Source: an uncultured Desulfatitalea sp.
GTDB lineage: Bacteria > Desulfobacterota > Desulfobacteria > Desulfobacterales > Desulfosarcinaceae
Length of the DNA stretch: 64,000 nt
Direction: 5' to 3'
Assembly: GCA_937868765.1 (NCBI GenBank)
Contig: CALMNL010000004.1
Location: 1,128,749-1,192,748, forward strand
Positions 1 to 7,375 of the stretch are shown one piece after another (positions within the stretch are counted from its first letter, which is position 1; the number at the start of each line of letters is the position of its first letter). A model generated the notes under the pieces. The model was not told the DNA's origin and searched no databases. It worked only from the letters and a program-made list of their open reading frames with translations. Made by a program: the position numbers and the translations under genes.

Positions 1-265
1 CCGCGAAGTTATAGGCCACGCTGCCGCCCTCGAAGACCACCGGCGCGCCTGCGGCCACCACAGGCCGGGTCGTCCCGTTCCAGTCGCCATAGAGGGCCAC
101 ATGGTGGCGCAGGGTGTTATCGGCCACCCGTCGGGCCGTCGCCAGTTCCACCGGCCCGGCGAAGGCCAGTGAAACCCACATGGCCGCCAAAAAGCAACCG
201 AGCGAAAGGATTCCTGATCTTATGGTTTTGAAATTGCCTTTATTTAAATGAAATTTGCTGCGCAT
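1..265 (-). CDS. Partial secreted protein, possible Spi/C10-peptidase propeptide type
   Basis: The gene runs off the left edge, so only its N-terminal ~88 residues are visible. The ATG at 265-263 is preceded by GGAG at a good distance. Residues 1-36 form a Sec signal peptide (basic start, hydrophobic core, AFA-G cleavage site). The mature part has a helical segment with ATARRVADN and later FEGGSVAYNF, which resembles the propeptide/Spi inhibitor domain of C10 (streptopain-like) peptidases. No catalytic domain is visible, so the family call is a guess from pattern. The start overlaps the end of the upstream exported gene by 26 bases, so the two are probably translated together. Confidence 0.55.
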   Translation of the reverse strand, partial: MRSKFHLNKGNFKTIRSGILSLGCFLAAMWVSLAFAGPVELATARRVADNTLRHHVALYGDWNGTTRPVVAAGAPVVFEGGSVAYNFA

Positions 266-695
266 CGTCGATCTCCACCTTCACGCCGGTCCTGCAGTCG
301 CCGGCCACGGGCATTTTGACGGCCGCCAGGCGGCCCTGCACCACGATCTCGTCCGAAGAACGCCCGGCCAGTTTCTCGAAAATCGGCCGGTTGTCCTTGG
401 CCTGGGCCCAGACCTCCACCGATCGCCCCTGGTCGTCGATCAGGCGGAACTTTTCATACGGCAGCTGGGGATAGTTGGTTTTGTCGAAGAGGTTGTGGGG
501 GTCCAGCCGCCCCTGGAGCGTTACGGCTTTGCCTTCCCAGGAGATCGGCGCTCCGCACGCCAGGGGCAGCCCGCAAAAGGCATAGAGCCCTTCCAGGGAG
601 AGCGGCGCCACCGCGACCTTGTTCGACCCCATGCCCAGCGTGCCTAAGCCGAGCAGGAGGGCCGCACATGAGAACAAGAGTGGTTTTCGAGCCAT
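240..695 (-). CDS. Exported OB-fold-like protein
   Basis: A 151-residue protein. I chose the ATG at 695 because GGAGGAAATTC stands directly before it; a longer reading frame to 818 lacks a ribosome site and reads through basic low-quality sequence. Residues 1-25 are a signal peptide. The mature part reads as repeated beta strands (VTLQGRLD, FRLIDDQGRSVEVWAQ, DEIVVQGRLAAVK), the look of an OB fold as in periplasmic bacterial-OB-fold proteins. Four cysteines are present after the signal sequence region. Function is unknown. It probably forms a two-gene unit with the overlapping downstream secreted protein. Confidence 0.65.
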   Translation of the reverse strand: MARKPLLFSCAALLLGLGTLGMGSNKVAVAPLSLEGLYAFCGLPLACGAPISWEGKAVTLQGRLDPHNLFDKTNYPQLPYEKFRLIDDQGRSVEVWAQAKDNRPIFEKLAGRSSDEIVVQGRLAAVKMPVAGDCRTGVKVEIDDAQQISFK

Positions 696-827
696 GAATT
701 TCCTCCGTCTCCGTGTCACCGGAGCAGCCTGGATATGAATGGTATCGGTCGGGAGGCGCCGGGCTTGAAATAATCGTAGGGGCAGGAGCACAGCAAAACC
801 GAAAAGCGCGTCGGCCACAAAAGGAAC

Positions 828-908
828 GGGGCGGCTGCCGCAGCCGCCCCGCCGGCTAAAGGAAGATATATTGTGAATATATCTTAGAGGCTCCCCCGCG
901 AAGCCTCT
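828..908. repeat. Three tandem perfect hairpins in an intergenic region
   Basis: Three inverted repeats lie side by side: 828-837/841-850 (10-bp GC-rich arms, 3-nt loop), 863-872/876-885 (10-bp AT-rich arms, 3-nt loop) and 886-892/902-908 (7-bp arms, 9-nt loop). They sit between two minus-strand genes. Read on the minus strand, the GC-rich hairpin is followed by GTTCCTTTTG, so it could end transcription of the gene at 979-1305. The other two are not explained by that. Confidence 0.7.
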
Positions 909-978
909 GGCTTATTGTATCGGCCGGCGGGGGCAGAACTTTAGGGCAGTTTTCGGCTTCTTTTGATATGCTATTTAT

Positions 979-1305
979 CTATTTGTTATTGCAGATGATA
1001 CGGATCATCTTGGACGCGACCCGGGTCTCCTCGGGCAGCAGGACGCCGGCGGAGATCCAGCGCTCGATGGCCTCCTTGGGCACGGCCAGGCCGCGCACAT
1101 AGGATTCCAGATCCCCCTGGTGGGAAAAAGCGATCTCCTCGACCCGGGGTTCGGGCACGGGGGCCCTCATTTCGGTTGCGGCCTCCGCCGTCGCGCAGTG
1201 GGTGGTGTCCACAGGGGGCGGCATGACTGTTTCGCGCACATATTCAAAGCGTTGGACCGCTTTGGGGGTTTTGAAAAATTGACGTATGGTTTGAATCATT
1301 TTCAT
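979..1305 (-). CDS. Small hypothetical protein
   Basis: A 108-residue protein starting at ATG 1305, with GGAGG ten bases upstream. It opens with a basic amphipathic stretch (MKMIQTIRQFFKT), continues with a proline- and glutamate-rich linker (residues 28-60) and ends in a compact helical part containing YVRGLAVPKEAIERWISAGVLLPEE, which has the rhythm of a helix-turn-helix or recognition helix pair. No signal peptide and no family recognised. It stands alone between the three-hairpin region and a 166-base spacer before the Memo-family gene. Confidence 0.6.
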   Translation of the reverse strand: MKMIQTIRQFFKTPKAVQRFEYVRETVMPPPVDTTHCATAEAATEMRAPVPEPRVEEIAFSHQGDLESYVRGLAVPKEAIERWISAGVLLPEETRVASKMIRIICNNK

Positions 1306-1471
1306 GGAACATCAACCTCCGGAAAATAGTACCCAGCTCCGACCAACCGGCCTTTCTATAGGATTCCATGATCGTTGGCCATCTCTTTTTTGGGCAGAAT
1401 CCCCAAGCCGGAGCCGGCGGCAACCGCCGCTTTTCCTATCGGCTGTCTTGCGCAAAAGTTGAGCGGCAAAA

Positions 1472-2332
1472 TCATGTTCCCATCACGATGCCCACATACC
1501 CCACGAAGCTGTCCCCCGGGCTTTTTTCGTAACTGGTGGCATAGGCCACTGCTCGGGCCTGGGTGGCGCCCAACTGCCGGGCGGCGGCCACGGCCGTGGC
1601 CGCCGCTCCCGAGCAGCAGGCGTTCTGGTTTTCCAGTCCCTGGCGGATCACGGCTTCAGGGGTCATGGCCAGCATGGCGTCGATGACCTGGCGGTCGTTC
1701 TGGTCGCGCACCCAGGCCACTGCCTGGGGCCCGCGGCCATGGGGGAAGAACCCATAATTGGCGCCGTAATGGGTCAAATCGGTGGAACCGATGATCTTCA
1801 CCCGCTTGCCGTTTTCCCGGGCCCAATCGGCCACGGCCCTTCCGATTTCCAGGGATGGCGGCGCGGGCGGCACGCCCAGCGCCAGGATGGCCGCCGGATC
1901 GAGCAGTTTCTTGATGAAAGGCAACTGCAATTCCACGGTGTTGTCCTGGTTGAAGCGGCGTGGGGTCTCTATCTGGAAATCGAAGCGGTCCCGCAGCGCC
2001 CGGGCCAGCTCCAGGGCCACCGGCAGGTCGCCGAAGGGGGTTTCCCAGGACCCTTCGGCCATCATGTAGTTGGCCGAACCGGGATGCAGATGCATGCCGA
2101 AGACCACCACCAGGTCGATGGGCTCCGGCTCCTTGAGCAGATGGATCACCCGGCAGGCGATGCGACCGCTGTAGTACCAGCCCGCATGGGGCACGATACC
2201 GGCCAGCCAGTGACCTCCCGGCGCTTCGGCGAGGGGCTGCGGCCCCTCCAGGAACCGGCCAATCTCCCTTTCGCATTCGGCGGCACGATCTGGATACCAA
2301 CTGCCGGCAAAAACCGCTTTGCGGCGTTCCAT
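1472..2332 (-). CDS. AmmeMemoRadiSam system protein B (Memo family)
   Basis: A 286-residue Memo-family protein, full length for the family. The N-terminal FAGSWYP and the VPHAGWYYSGRIA motif with its histidine are hallmarks; FGMHLHPGS, HYGANYGFFPHGRG and NACCSGAAATA are the other conserved blocks. The family is related to LigB-type nonheme iron dioxygenases, and bacterial members usually sit beside an AMMECR1 protein and a radical SAM protein (the AmmeMemoRadiSam trio). Neither partner is next to it here. Its biochemical role is not established. AGGGAGGTGCCCC stands before the ATG. It is divergent from nifU. Confidence 0.88.
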   Translation of the reverse strand: MERRKAVFAGSWYPDRAAECEREIGRFLEGPQPLAEAPGGHWLAGIVPHAGWYYSGRIACRVIHLLKEPEPIDLVVVFGMHLHPGSANYMMAEGSWETPFGDLPVALELARALRDRFDFQIETPRRFNQDNTVELQLPFIKKLLDPAAILALGVPPAPPSLEIGRAVADWARENGKRVKIIGSTDLTHYGANYGFFPHGRGPQAVAWVRDQNDRQVIDAMLAMTPEAVIRQGLENQNACCSGAAATAVAAARQLGATQARAVAYATSYEKSPGDSFVGYVGIVMGT

Positions 2333-2513
2333 GGGGCACCTCCCTCCGGTTATGGTGTAAAGGTATTGACGAAGGCCCGACTGTCAAACCAGGGCGCCGG
2401 GGGTTCCGCCGGGCAACGGCACCCAAATGGCATCCCACGACTTTTCATCCGGCAATTCGTGCTTACTATGCCGCTACCTTTATGAAAGCAGCGAAACCGC
2501 CAGGAGGAACACC

Positions 2514-3344
2514 ATGTGGGAATATACGGACAAGGTCAAAGATCACTTCCTCAACCCGCGCAACGTGGGCGAAATCGAAAATCCCGATGGGGTCGGTGAA
2601 GTCGGTTCCATGGCATGCGGCGACGCCCTGAAGCTCACCTTCAAGGTGGGCAATGACGGCCGCATCGTGGATGCCAAGTTCAAAACCTTCGGCTGCGCCA
2701 GCGCCATCGCCTCGGCCTCGGCCCTCACCGAACTGCTCATCGGCAAGACCTTGGAAGAGGCCGAAAAAATCACCAACGATCATATCGCCGAACACCTGGG
2801 AGGCCTGCCCAAGGAGAAGATGCACTGCTCGGTGATGGGCCACGAAGCCCTGGAAAAGGCCATCGCCTGCTACCGCGGGCAGCCCGACAAGGTGCAGGAG
2901 GGCAATCTGGTGTGCGAATGCTTCGGCGTCACCGACGTTCAGATCGAACGCGCCGCCACGGACAACCGCCTCAAGACCATCGAGGAGATCACCAACTACA
3001 TCAAGGCCGGCGGCGGCTGCGGCAAGTGTCACGAGACCATTCAGCAGATTCTGGACCGGGTGAATGGATCGCTGAAAGAACAGCCGGCCAAACCCAAGCC
3101 GCTGACCAATATCCAGAAGATCAAACTCATCGAGGAGACTTTGGATCGTGAAATCAAGCCGGCCCTCATGCAGGACGGCGGCGACATCCAGCTGGTGGAT
3201 GTGGACGGCAACCGGGTGCTGGTCAAGCTCAAGGGGCGCTGCGCGGCCTGCGCCATGAGTCAGGTCACCCTGAAGGATTACGTGGAGTCCAAGCTCAAGG
3301 AGCTGGTGGCCAAGGAGCTGGTGGTGGAGGAGGTGACCGCATGA
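2514..3344 (+). CDS. nifU: Fe-S cluster scaffold protein NifU
   Basis: A 276-residue full NifU with three domains. Residues 1-125 are the IscU-like scaffold with ligand cysteines C35, C61 and C105 and the D37 typical of scaffolds. Residues 130-180 are the [2Fe-2S] domain with CEC (134/136) and CGKC (169/172). Residues 200-276 are the Nfu-type domain with CAAC (243/246). It assembles Fe-S clusters and passes them to apoproteins. The start is ATG 2514 with AGGAGG just upstream. It overlaps nifS by four bases (ATGA), so both are co-translated. No nif structural genes are in view; in anaerobes this pair often serves general Fe-S assembly. Confidence 0.95.
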   Translation: MWEYTDKVKDHFLNPRNVGEIENPDGVGEVGSMACGDALKLTFKVGNDGRIVDAKFKTFGCASAIASASALTELLIGKTLEEAEKITNDHIAEHLGGLPKEKMHCSVMGHEALEKAIACYRGQPDKVQEGNLVCECFGVTDVQIERAATDNRLKTIEEITNYIKAGGGCGKCHETIQQILDRVNGSLKEQPAKPKPLTNIQKIKLIEETLDREIKPALMQDGGDIQLVDVDGNRVLVKLKGRCAACAMSQVTLKDYVESKLKELVAKELVVEEVTA

Positions 3345-4525
3345 AACCGGTGTATCTGGACAACAATGCCACCACCCAGGTCGCGCCCGAAGTGATCGAG
3401 GAGATGTTGCCCTATTTCGGCCAATTCTACGGCAACCCTTCCAGCATGCACACCTTCGGCGGCAACGTGGGCAAGAAGATCCGCGAGGCCCGGGCCAGGC
3501 TGGCCGAGCTGCTGGGCGCCCAGCCCGATGAGATCGTCTTTACCTCGTGCGGCACCGAGAGCGACAGCACCGCCATCTGGGCCACCCTGCGCTCCTATCC
3601 CGAAAAGCGCCACATCATTACTTCCAAGGTGGAACACCCGGCGGTCAAAAACCTGGCCGAATATCTCGGCCGCAACGGCTACCGCGTCACCTTCGTGCCC
3701 GTGGACAAGGCCGGGCGGCTGGACCTCGACTACCTCTACAAAAGCCTCAGCGACGAAACGGCCATCGTGAGCCTCATGTGGGCCAACAACGAGACCGGCG
3801 TGATCTTCCCGGTGGAAGAGATCGCGGCCCAGGTGCGCAAGCGCGGCGCGGTGTTCCACACCGACGCGGTGCAGGCCGTGGGCAAGGTGCCCATCCACAT
3901 GGGCGACAACCAGATCGACCTGCTGTCGCTGTCGGGCCACAAGCTGCACGCCCCCAAAGGGATCGGGGCGCTCTATATCCGCAAGGGCACCAAGTTCGCG
4001 CCCTTTTTGCTGGGCGGGCACCAGGAGCACGGCCGTCGGGGCGGGACCGAAAACGTGGCTGCCATCGTGGGGCTGGGCAAAGCCGCCGAGCTGGCCGCGG
4101 CCCAGATGGACGAAGAGAACACCCGGGTCAAGGCCCTGCGCGACCGGCTGGAGAGCGAGCTGGTCCGGCGCGTTCCCAACGCCATCGTCAACGGCGATCC
4201 GGCCCACCGCCTGCCCAACACCTCCAGCATCGCCTTCGAATTCGTGGAGGGTGAATCGATCCTGCTGATGCTCGACGAATTCAACATCTGCGCCTCGTCC
4301 GGCTCGGCCTGCACCTCCGGTTCGCTGGAGCCTTCGCACGTGCTGCGCGCCATGGACGTGCCCTTCACCGCGGCCCACGGTTCGATCCGCTTCAGCCTGA
4401 GCGTCTACAACACAGCCGAAGAGATCGACCTGGTGATCGACAAGCTGCCGCCGATCATCGACCGGCTGCGCAAGATGTCGCCCTTCTGGGGACAGAAGGA
4501 GAAGGCGTGCCAGATCATCAGCTGA
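3341..4525 (+). CDS. nifS: Cysteine desulfurase NifS
   Basis: A 394-residue PLP-dependent cysteine desulfurase that supplies sulfur to the NifU scaffold. The PLP lysine is K201 in SGHKLHAPKG, and the catalytic cysteine is C324 in SSGSACTSG, the short-loop (group I, NifS/IscS) form. Other blocks are YLDNNATT at the N-terminus, KVEHPAV (PLP-stacking histidine) and GTENVA. Its start lies inside the nifU stop (ATGA). A strong terminator follows 58 bases after the stop, so the operon is probably just nifUS. Confidence 0.95.
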   Translation: MKPVYLDNNATTQVAPEVIEEMLPYFGQFYGNPSSMHTFGGNVGKKIREARARLAELLGAQPDEIVFTSCGTESDSTAIWATLRSYPEKRHIITSKVEHPAVKNLAEYLGRNGYRVTFVPVDKAGRLDLDYLYKSLSDETAIVSLMWANNETGVIFPVEEIAAQVRKRGAVFHTDAVQAVGKVPIHMGDNQIDLLSLSGHKLHAPKGIGALYIRKGTKFAPFLLGGHQEHGRRGGTENVAAIVGLGKAAELAAAQMDEENTRVKALRDRLESELVRRVPNAIVNGDPAHRLPNTSSIAFEFVEGESILLMLDEFNICASSGSACTSGSLEPSHVLRAMDVPFTAAHGSIRFSLSVYNTAEEIDLVIDKLPPIIDRLRKMSPFWGQKEKACQIIS

Positions 4526-4583
4526 GCCATCGGCCTTCCCAACCGCCCGAAACCGCACACCAGGGGAAACGCTTACCGACATC

Positions 4584-4632
4584 GCGCGGGGTTTGGAACG
4601 CTTCAGCGTGAGCGCCAGGCCCCGCGCCTTTT
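4584..4632 (+). terminator. Rho-independent terminator of nifUS
   Basis: An 8-bp perfect stem, GCGCGGGG at 4584-4591 with CCCCGCGC at 4620-4627, encloses a second small hairpin (ACGC/GCGT) and is followed by CTTTTCC. It lies 58 bases after the nifS stop. Confidence 0.8.
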
Positions 4633-4737
4633 CCTGCCCGGCTTTTAGCTAAGAGAGGTCTTCCCAATATCCGCCCGGCGGCCGGATTTGCATCGGCCTG
4701 CCGTTGTGCACGATGCTGTCCGGTTTAAGGGATATGC

Positions 4738-4767
4738 TTGACGTTAATTTGGTTTTTCGAAGATAAT
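4738..4767 (+). promoter_or_regulatory. Candidate sigma-70 promoter
   Basis: TTGACG at 4738-4743 and GATAAT at 4762-4767 are separated by 18 bases, in an AT-rich patch just upstream of the truncated radical SAM gene. Rest of the 4633-4822 spacer shows nothing else. Confidence 0.4.
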
Positions 4768-4822
4768 CGATCGTTGATCAGACAGACCAACGATGCTCCG
4801 AACCTGAACCGAAAGCGGCGAT

Positions 4823-5047
4823 GTGGATGCGTGCCCCGAAATTGCGGGTGCCGATGCCGAAACGGCCGTGATCTTCAATGTCCAGCGTTTTTCACTGCAC
4901 GACGGACCGGGCATCCGCACCACCATCTACTTCAAGGGCTGCCCGTTGCGCTGCGCCTGGTCCCAGAACCCGGAATCCCGCCGGGCAACACCGGAGATGG
5001 CGTTTCATGCGGCCAAATGTCTCCGATGGATTCATGGTGGGGCCTGA
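4823..5047 (+). pseudogene. Remnant of a glycyl-radical-enzyme activating (radical SAM) protein
   Basis: About 75 residues resemble only the N-terminus of a PflA-type activase: FNVQRFSLHDGPGIRTTIYFKGCPLRCAW. Full-length relatives have about 300 residues with two ferredoxin-like clusters, which are absent. The radical SAM triad CxxxCxxC reads C-PLR-C-AW-S, so the third cluster ligand is serine (TCC for TGC) and the enzyme could not bind its cluster. The frame then drifts and stops at 5045-5047. No glycyl radical enzyme lies in the window. I read it as the stump of a deleted gene. Confidence 0.7.
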
Positions 5048-5272
5048 AGGCTGTTTTTTCCCGTACCGAGGCGGTGCTGTGGATGGGGCACATGGATCTT
5101 ACTTTTCGACGGCGCAGCCCTTTGGCTTGAATTGACAAAAGCGAGCGATATTGTCAGCCAGCTGAATGCCGCAATGAAAAGGAGCGAAAAAAGCGCGGCA
5201 AATTTCGAGGGTATTATCGGACGGCCCGCCATCGGGCTGCTGATCGACAGCATTGGCAGAAGAAAGTATTGA
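5048..5272 (+). pseudogene. Detached upstream part of the AAA ATPase gene
   Basis: This stretch is open and in the same frame as the ATPase that starts at 5279. From about 5102 it looks protein-like: LTKASDIVSQLNAAMKRSEK and then GRPAIGLLIDSIGRRKY, followed by TGA at 5270-5272 and, six bases on, ATG TGG TTC ACG. A single nonsense change thus seems to separate it from the ATPase. Left of about 5100 the sequence looks like deletion-junction material joined to the activase stump. A possible separate start is the ATG at the MKRSEK codons. Confidence 0.45.
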
Positions 5273-5278
5273 CACACG

Positions 5279-6475
5279 ATGTGGTTCACGCCTTTTTTAA
5301 AAAGCAAGGCAGCGGGAAAAGCCCTCCCGAAGACCCTGCAGGTCAGCACCCTGCCCAGCCGCTCCGAAACGTTCGGGCAGCTGGACCGTTTTCCGCAGCA
5401 AAGCCGCGGATTGTTAATGCCGACACCTTTGGAGGACGCGTCGCTGCTCATCGGGCGCGAAAGACAGCTCGAAACACTTTCCGAGGCCCTGCAACGTTGG
5501 CGCAAGGGCCTCCCCACCAGCGTTGCGCTGATCGGCCCCCAGGGCAGCGGCAAAACCAGTTTGATCAACTGCCTGGATCAGAAAGCGATAGGGAAGAGCG
5601 AAGTCCTGCGATGCGATATACCGCATAGACTGTCCAGCCAGGATCGGGTGCTTGATTTTTTTCAACGACTTTTTCAACTCGCTGCACCTTGCGAAAGTGT
5701 GGCGCAATTAAGCGAACAGGTGATGAACCTGGCGCCCAAGATCATCATGATGGAAGGGGGACACCAGGTGCTGCTGAGGGTCATCGGCGGCTGCCGGGCG
5801 GCCGAGGCATTTTTTTACATCTTGTTGCGCACCCGGCAAAGACATTTGTGGATGGTGACCTGCCGGCGTTTGCCTTGGGAAAATATAGACCGGATGTTGG
5901 GTGCGTCGCGCTATTTTTCCCACCTGGTCGATGTGGATTGCATCAGCGAGGAGGACATGCGCAAAGCCCTGGCCTTAAGGCTGGAAAAGAGCGGCCTCGA
6001 TGTGACTTATTGCACCGCGGAAGATGATCTCGAGGTCTGCCTTGAAAAAAAGGCGCATCGGGAACAATCCACCAATGACGATTACTACCGCGCGCTGCTG
6101 GCCAACAGCGGCCGGAATTTTCACGCCGCGCTCTATTTTATGCTGCTCGGCAGTCACTACGACGCAGCGTCCGATTCATTGTATCTGCGTCCGCCAGACC
6201 GCCTGGACATGACCTTTGTCAAGACGTTGGATCACCTGCACCTGTTGAGCCTGGCCGAGATCGCCGGCCACGGCACCCTCGGCATCCGTGAACACCAGCA
6301 GGTATTTCGGACAGCCTACGTCCACAGCGGAGCACTCCTGGAATATCTTGTCCAGGTGAAATTGGCGGCAGATGCCTTAAGGCATCCAAACGGCGATGGG
6401 CAGGTGTTCGAGTTGTCGCCCATAACGCATCATGCCGTCACCTCGACATTGGAGCAGTTGAATTTGATTTATTGA
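5279..6475 (+). CDS. AAA/ORC-like P-loop ATPase, N-terminally eroded
   Basis: A 398-residue ATPase. The region GREXQL...SVALIGPQGSGKTSL holds the Walker A motif at about residues 86-95, and KIIMMEGGHQ is the likely Walker B. A helical and beta C-terminal part has no recognised domain. No good ribosome site precedes ATG 5279; the next ATG at 5417 (MPTPLEDA) lies just before the GRERQLE block and could be the real start of what is still made. Upstream in-frame coding sequence ends in a TGA at 5270, so the ancestral protein was longer. It sits seven bases before an MscS gene and is probably co-transcribed with it. Confidence 0.7.
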   Translation: MWFTPFLKSKAAGKALPKTLQVSTLPSRSETFGQLDRFPQQSRGLLMPTPLEDASLLIGRERQLETLSEALQRWRKGLPTSVALIGPQGSGKTSLINCLDQKAIGKSEVLRCDIPHRLSSQDRVLDFFQRLFQLAAPCESVAQLSEQVMNLAPKIIMMEGGHQVLLRVIGGCRAAEAFFYILLRTRQRHLWMVTCRRLPWENIDRMLGASRYFSHLVDVDCISEEDMRKALALRLEKSGLDVTYCTAEDDLEVCLEKKAHREQSTNDDYYRALLANSGRNFHAALYFMLLGSHYDAASDSLYLRPPDRLDMTFVKTLDHLHLLSLAEIAGHGTLGIREHQQVFRTAYVHSGALLEYLVQVKLAADALRHPNGDGQVFELSPITHHAVTSTLEQLNLIY

Positions 6476-6494
6476 ATCCCATTTGAGGTTTTTC

Positions 6495-7301
6495 GTGAAA
6501 GAGGATTTGATTCAGTCGCTCAAAGCGCTGTTTGACCTTCAAGTGATTCTGGAATCATTGGCCATCGTGATCGCCGCATGGTTGCTTCTGGGGGGCATGC
6601 GGCGTCTTTCCAATTTTTTGGCCGACCGGTTTCCGCGCCGGCGGGTGCTGATCACCAATGTGTTTCCATTGTTTCGGCTGATCGCCTGGATCGGCGTCAT
6701 CGGATTCGTCCTTTCCGTGGTGATCCAGCCCGAGCTCAAAACCCTGGTGGCCATCTCGGCCACTGCCGGCGTGGCCCTGGGGCTGGGCGCCCAGGAAGTG
6801 GTCAAGAATATTTTGGCCGGCGTTTTGATTCTGATGGACCGGCCCTTTCGTGTCGGCGACATGATCAAAGTGGACACCTACTATGGCGAAGTGGTTCAGA
6901 TCGGATTGCGCACCAGCCGCATTCAAACCTTCGATGACAGCATTGTTACAATTCCCAACGGAATATTCCTGAGTAAAACGGTTACCAATTCCAATTCAGG
7001 AGAACTCACCGAACAGGTCGTGGTGGAGTTCTGCCTGCCGGGTCATGTAAATGTTAATGATATGAAAAATCTGATGAAGGAAGCCGCCTTGTGCTCTCCT
7101 TACGTCTGCCGGAAAAAGCCGGTGAACGTGCTGGTGGAAGACCGGTATGAATATGGTTTTCTTACCATTTTCAAGGTCAAAGCCTATGTGATGGATGTCC
7201 GCTTTGAACGGCTGATGGCCAGCGACATAACTGAGCGGATCAAGGACGAGATCGCCGCCAGCCTCCTCCATCTTCATTTTGGTGGTCCACGCCCCTCCTG
7301 A
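6495..7301 (+). CDS. MscS-family small-conductance mechanosensitive channel
   Basis: A 268-residue inner-membrane channel that releases solutes on hypo-osmotic shock. Two hydrophobic helices (about residues 13-32 and 55-80) lead into the pore-lining TM3 with the glycine/alanine pattern SATAGVALGLGAQEVVKNILAG, then the beta domain DRPFRVGDMIKV and the C-terminal cytoplasmic domain. The pattern GRRKY-like basic loop between TM1 and TM2 is usual. I chose GTG 6495, which has GAGG six bases ahead, over the TTG at 6483. It follows the ATPase gene closely; coupling of the two is inferred only from position. Confidence 0.9.
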   Translation: MKEDLIQSLKALFDLQVILESLAIVIAAWLLLGGMRRLSNFLADRFPRRRVLITNVFPLFRLIAWIGVIGFVLSVVIQPELKTLVAISATAGVALGLGAQEVVKNILAGVLILMDRPFRVGDMIKVDTYYGEVVQIGLRTSRIQTFDDSIVTIPNGIFLSKTVTNSNSGELTEQVVVEFCLPGHVNVNDMKNLMKEAALCSPYVCRKKPVNVLVEDRYEYGFLTIFKVKAYVMDVRFERLMASDITERIKDEIAASLLHLHFGGPRPS

Positions 7302-7375
7302 CAACCACCAGCAATACCTCGGCAGCGGACCTGGCCGTATCGGGCAATTGAGGCAACACCCGTTTTGCGTGGCGC

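Noticed and set aside
5270-5272. TGA before the AAA ATPase as a selenocysteine codon
   Set aside because: No cysteine or redox motif is expected there, the next codons lead to an ATG, and the upstream part is already disrupted; a nonsense change is simpler.
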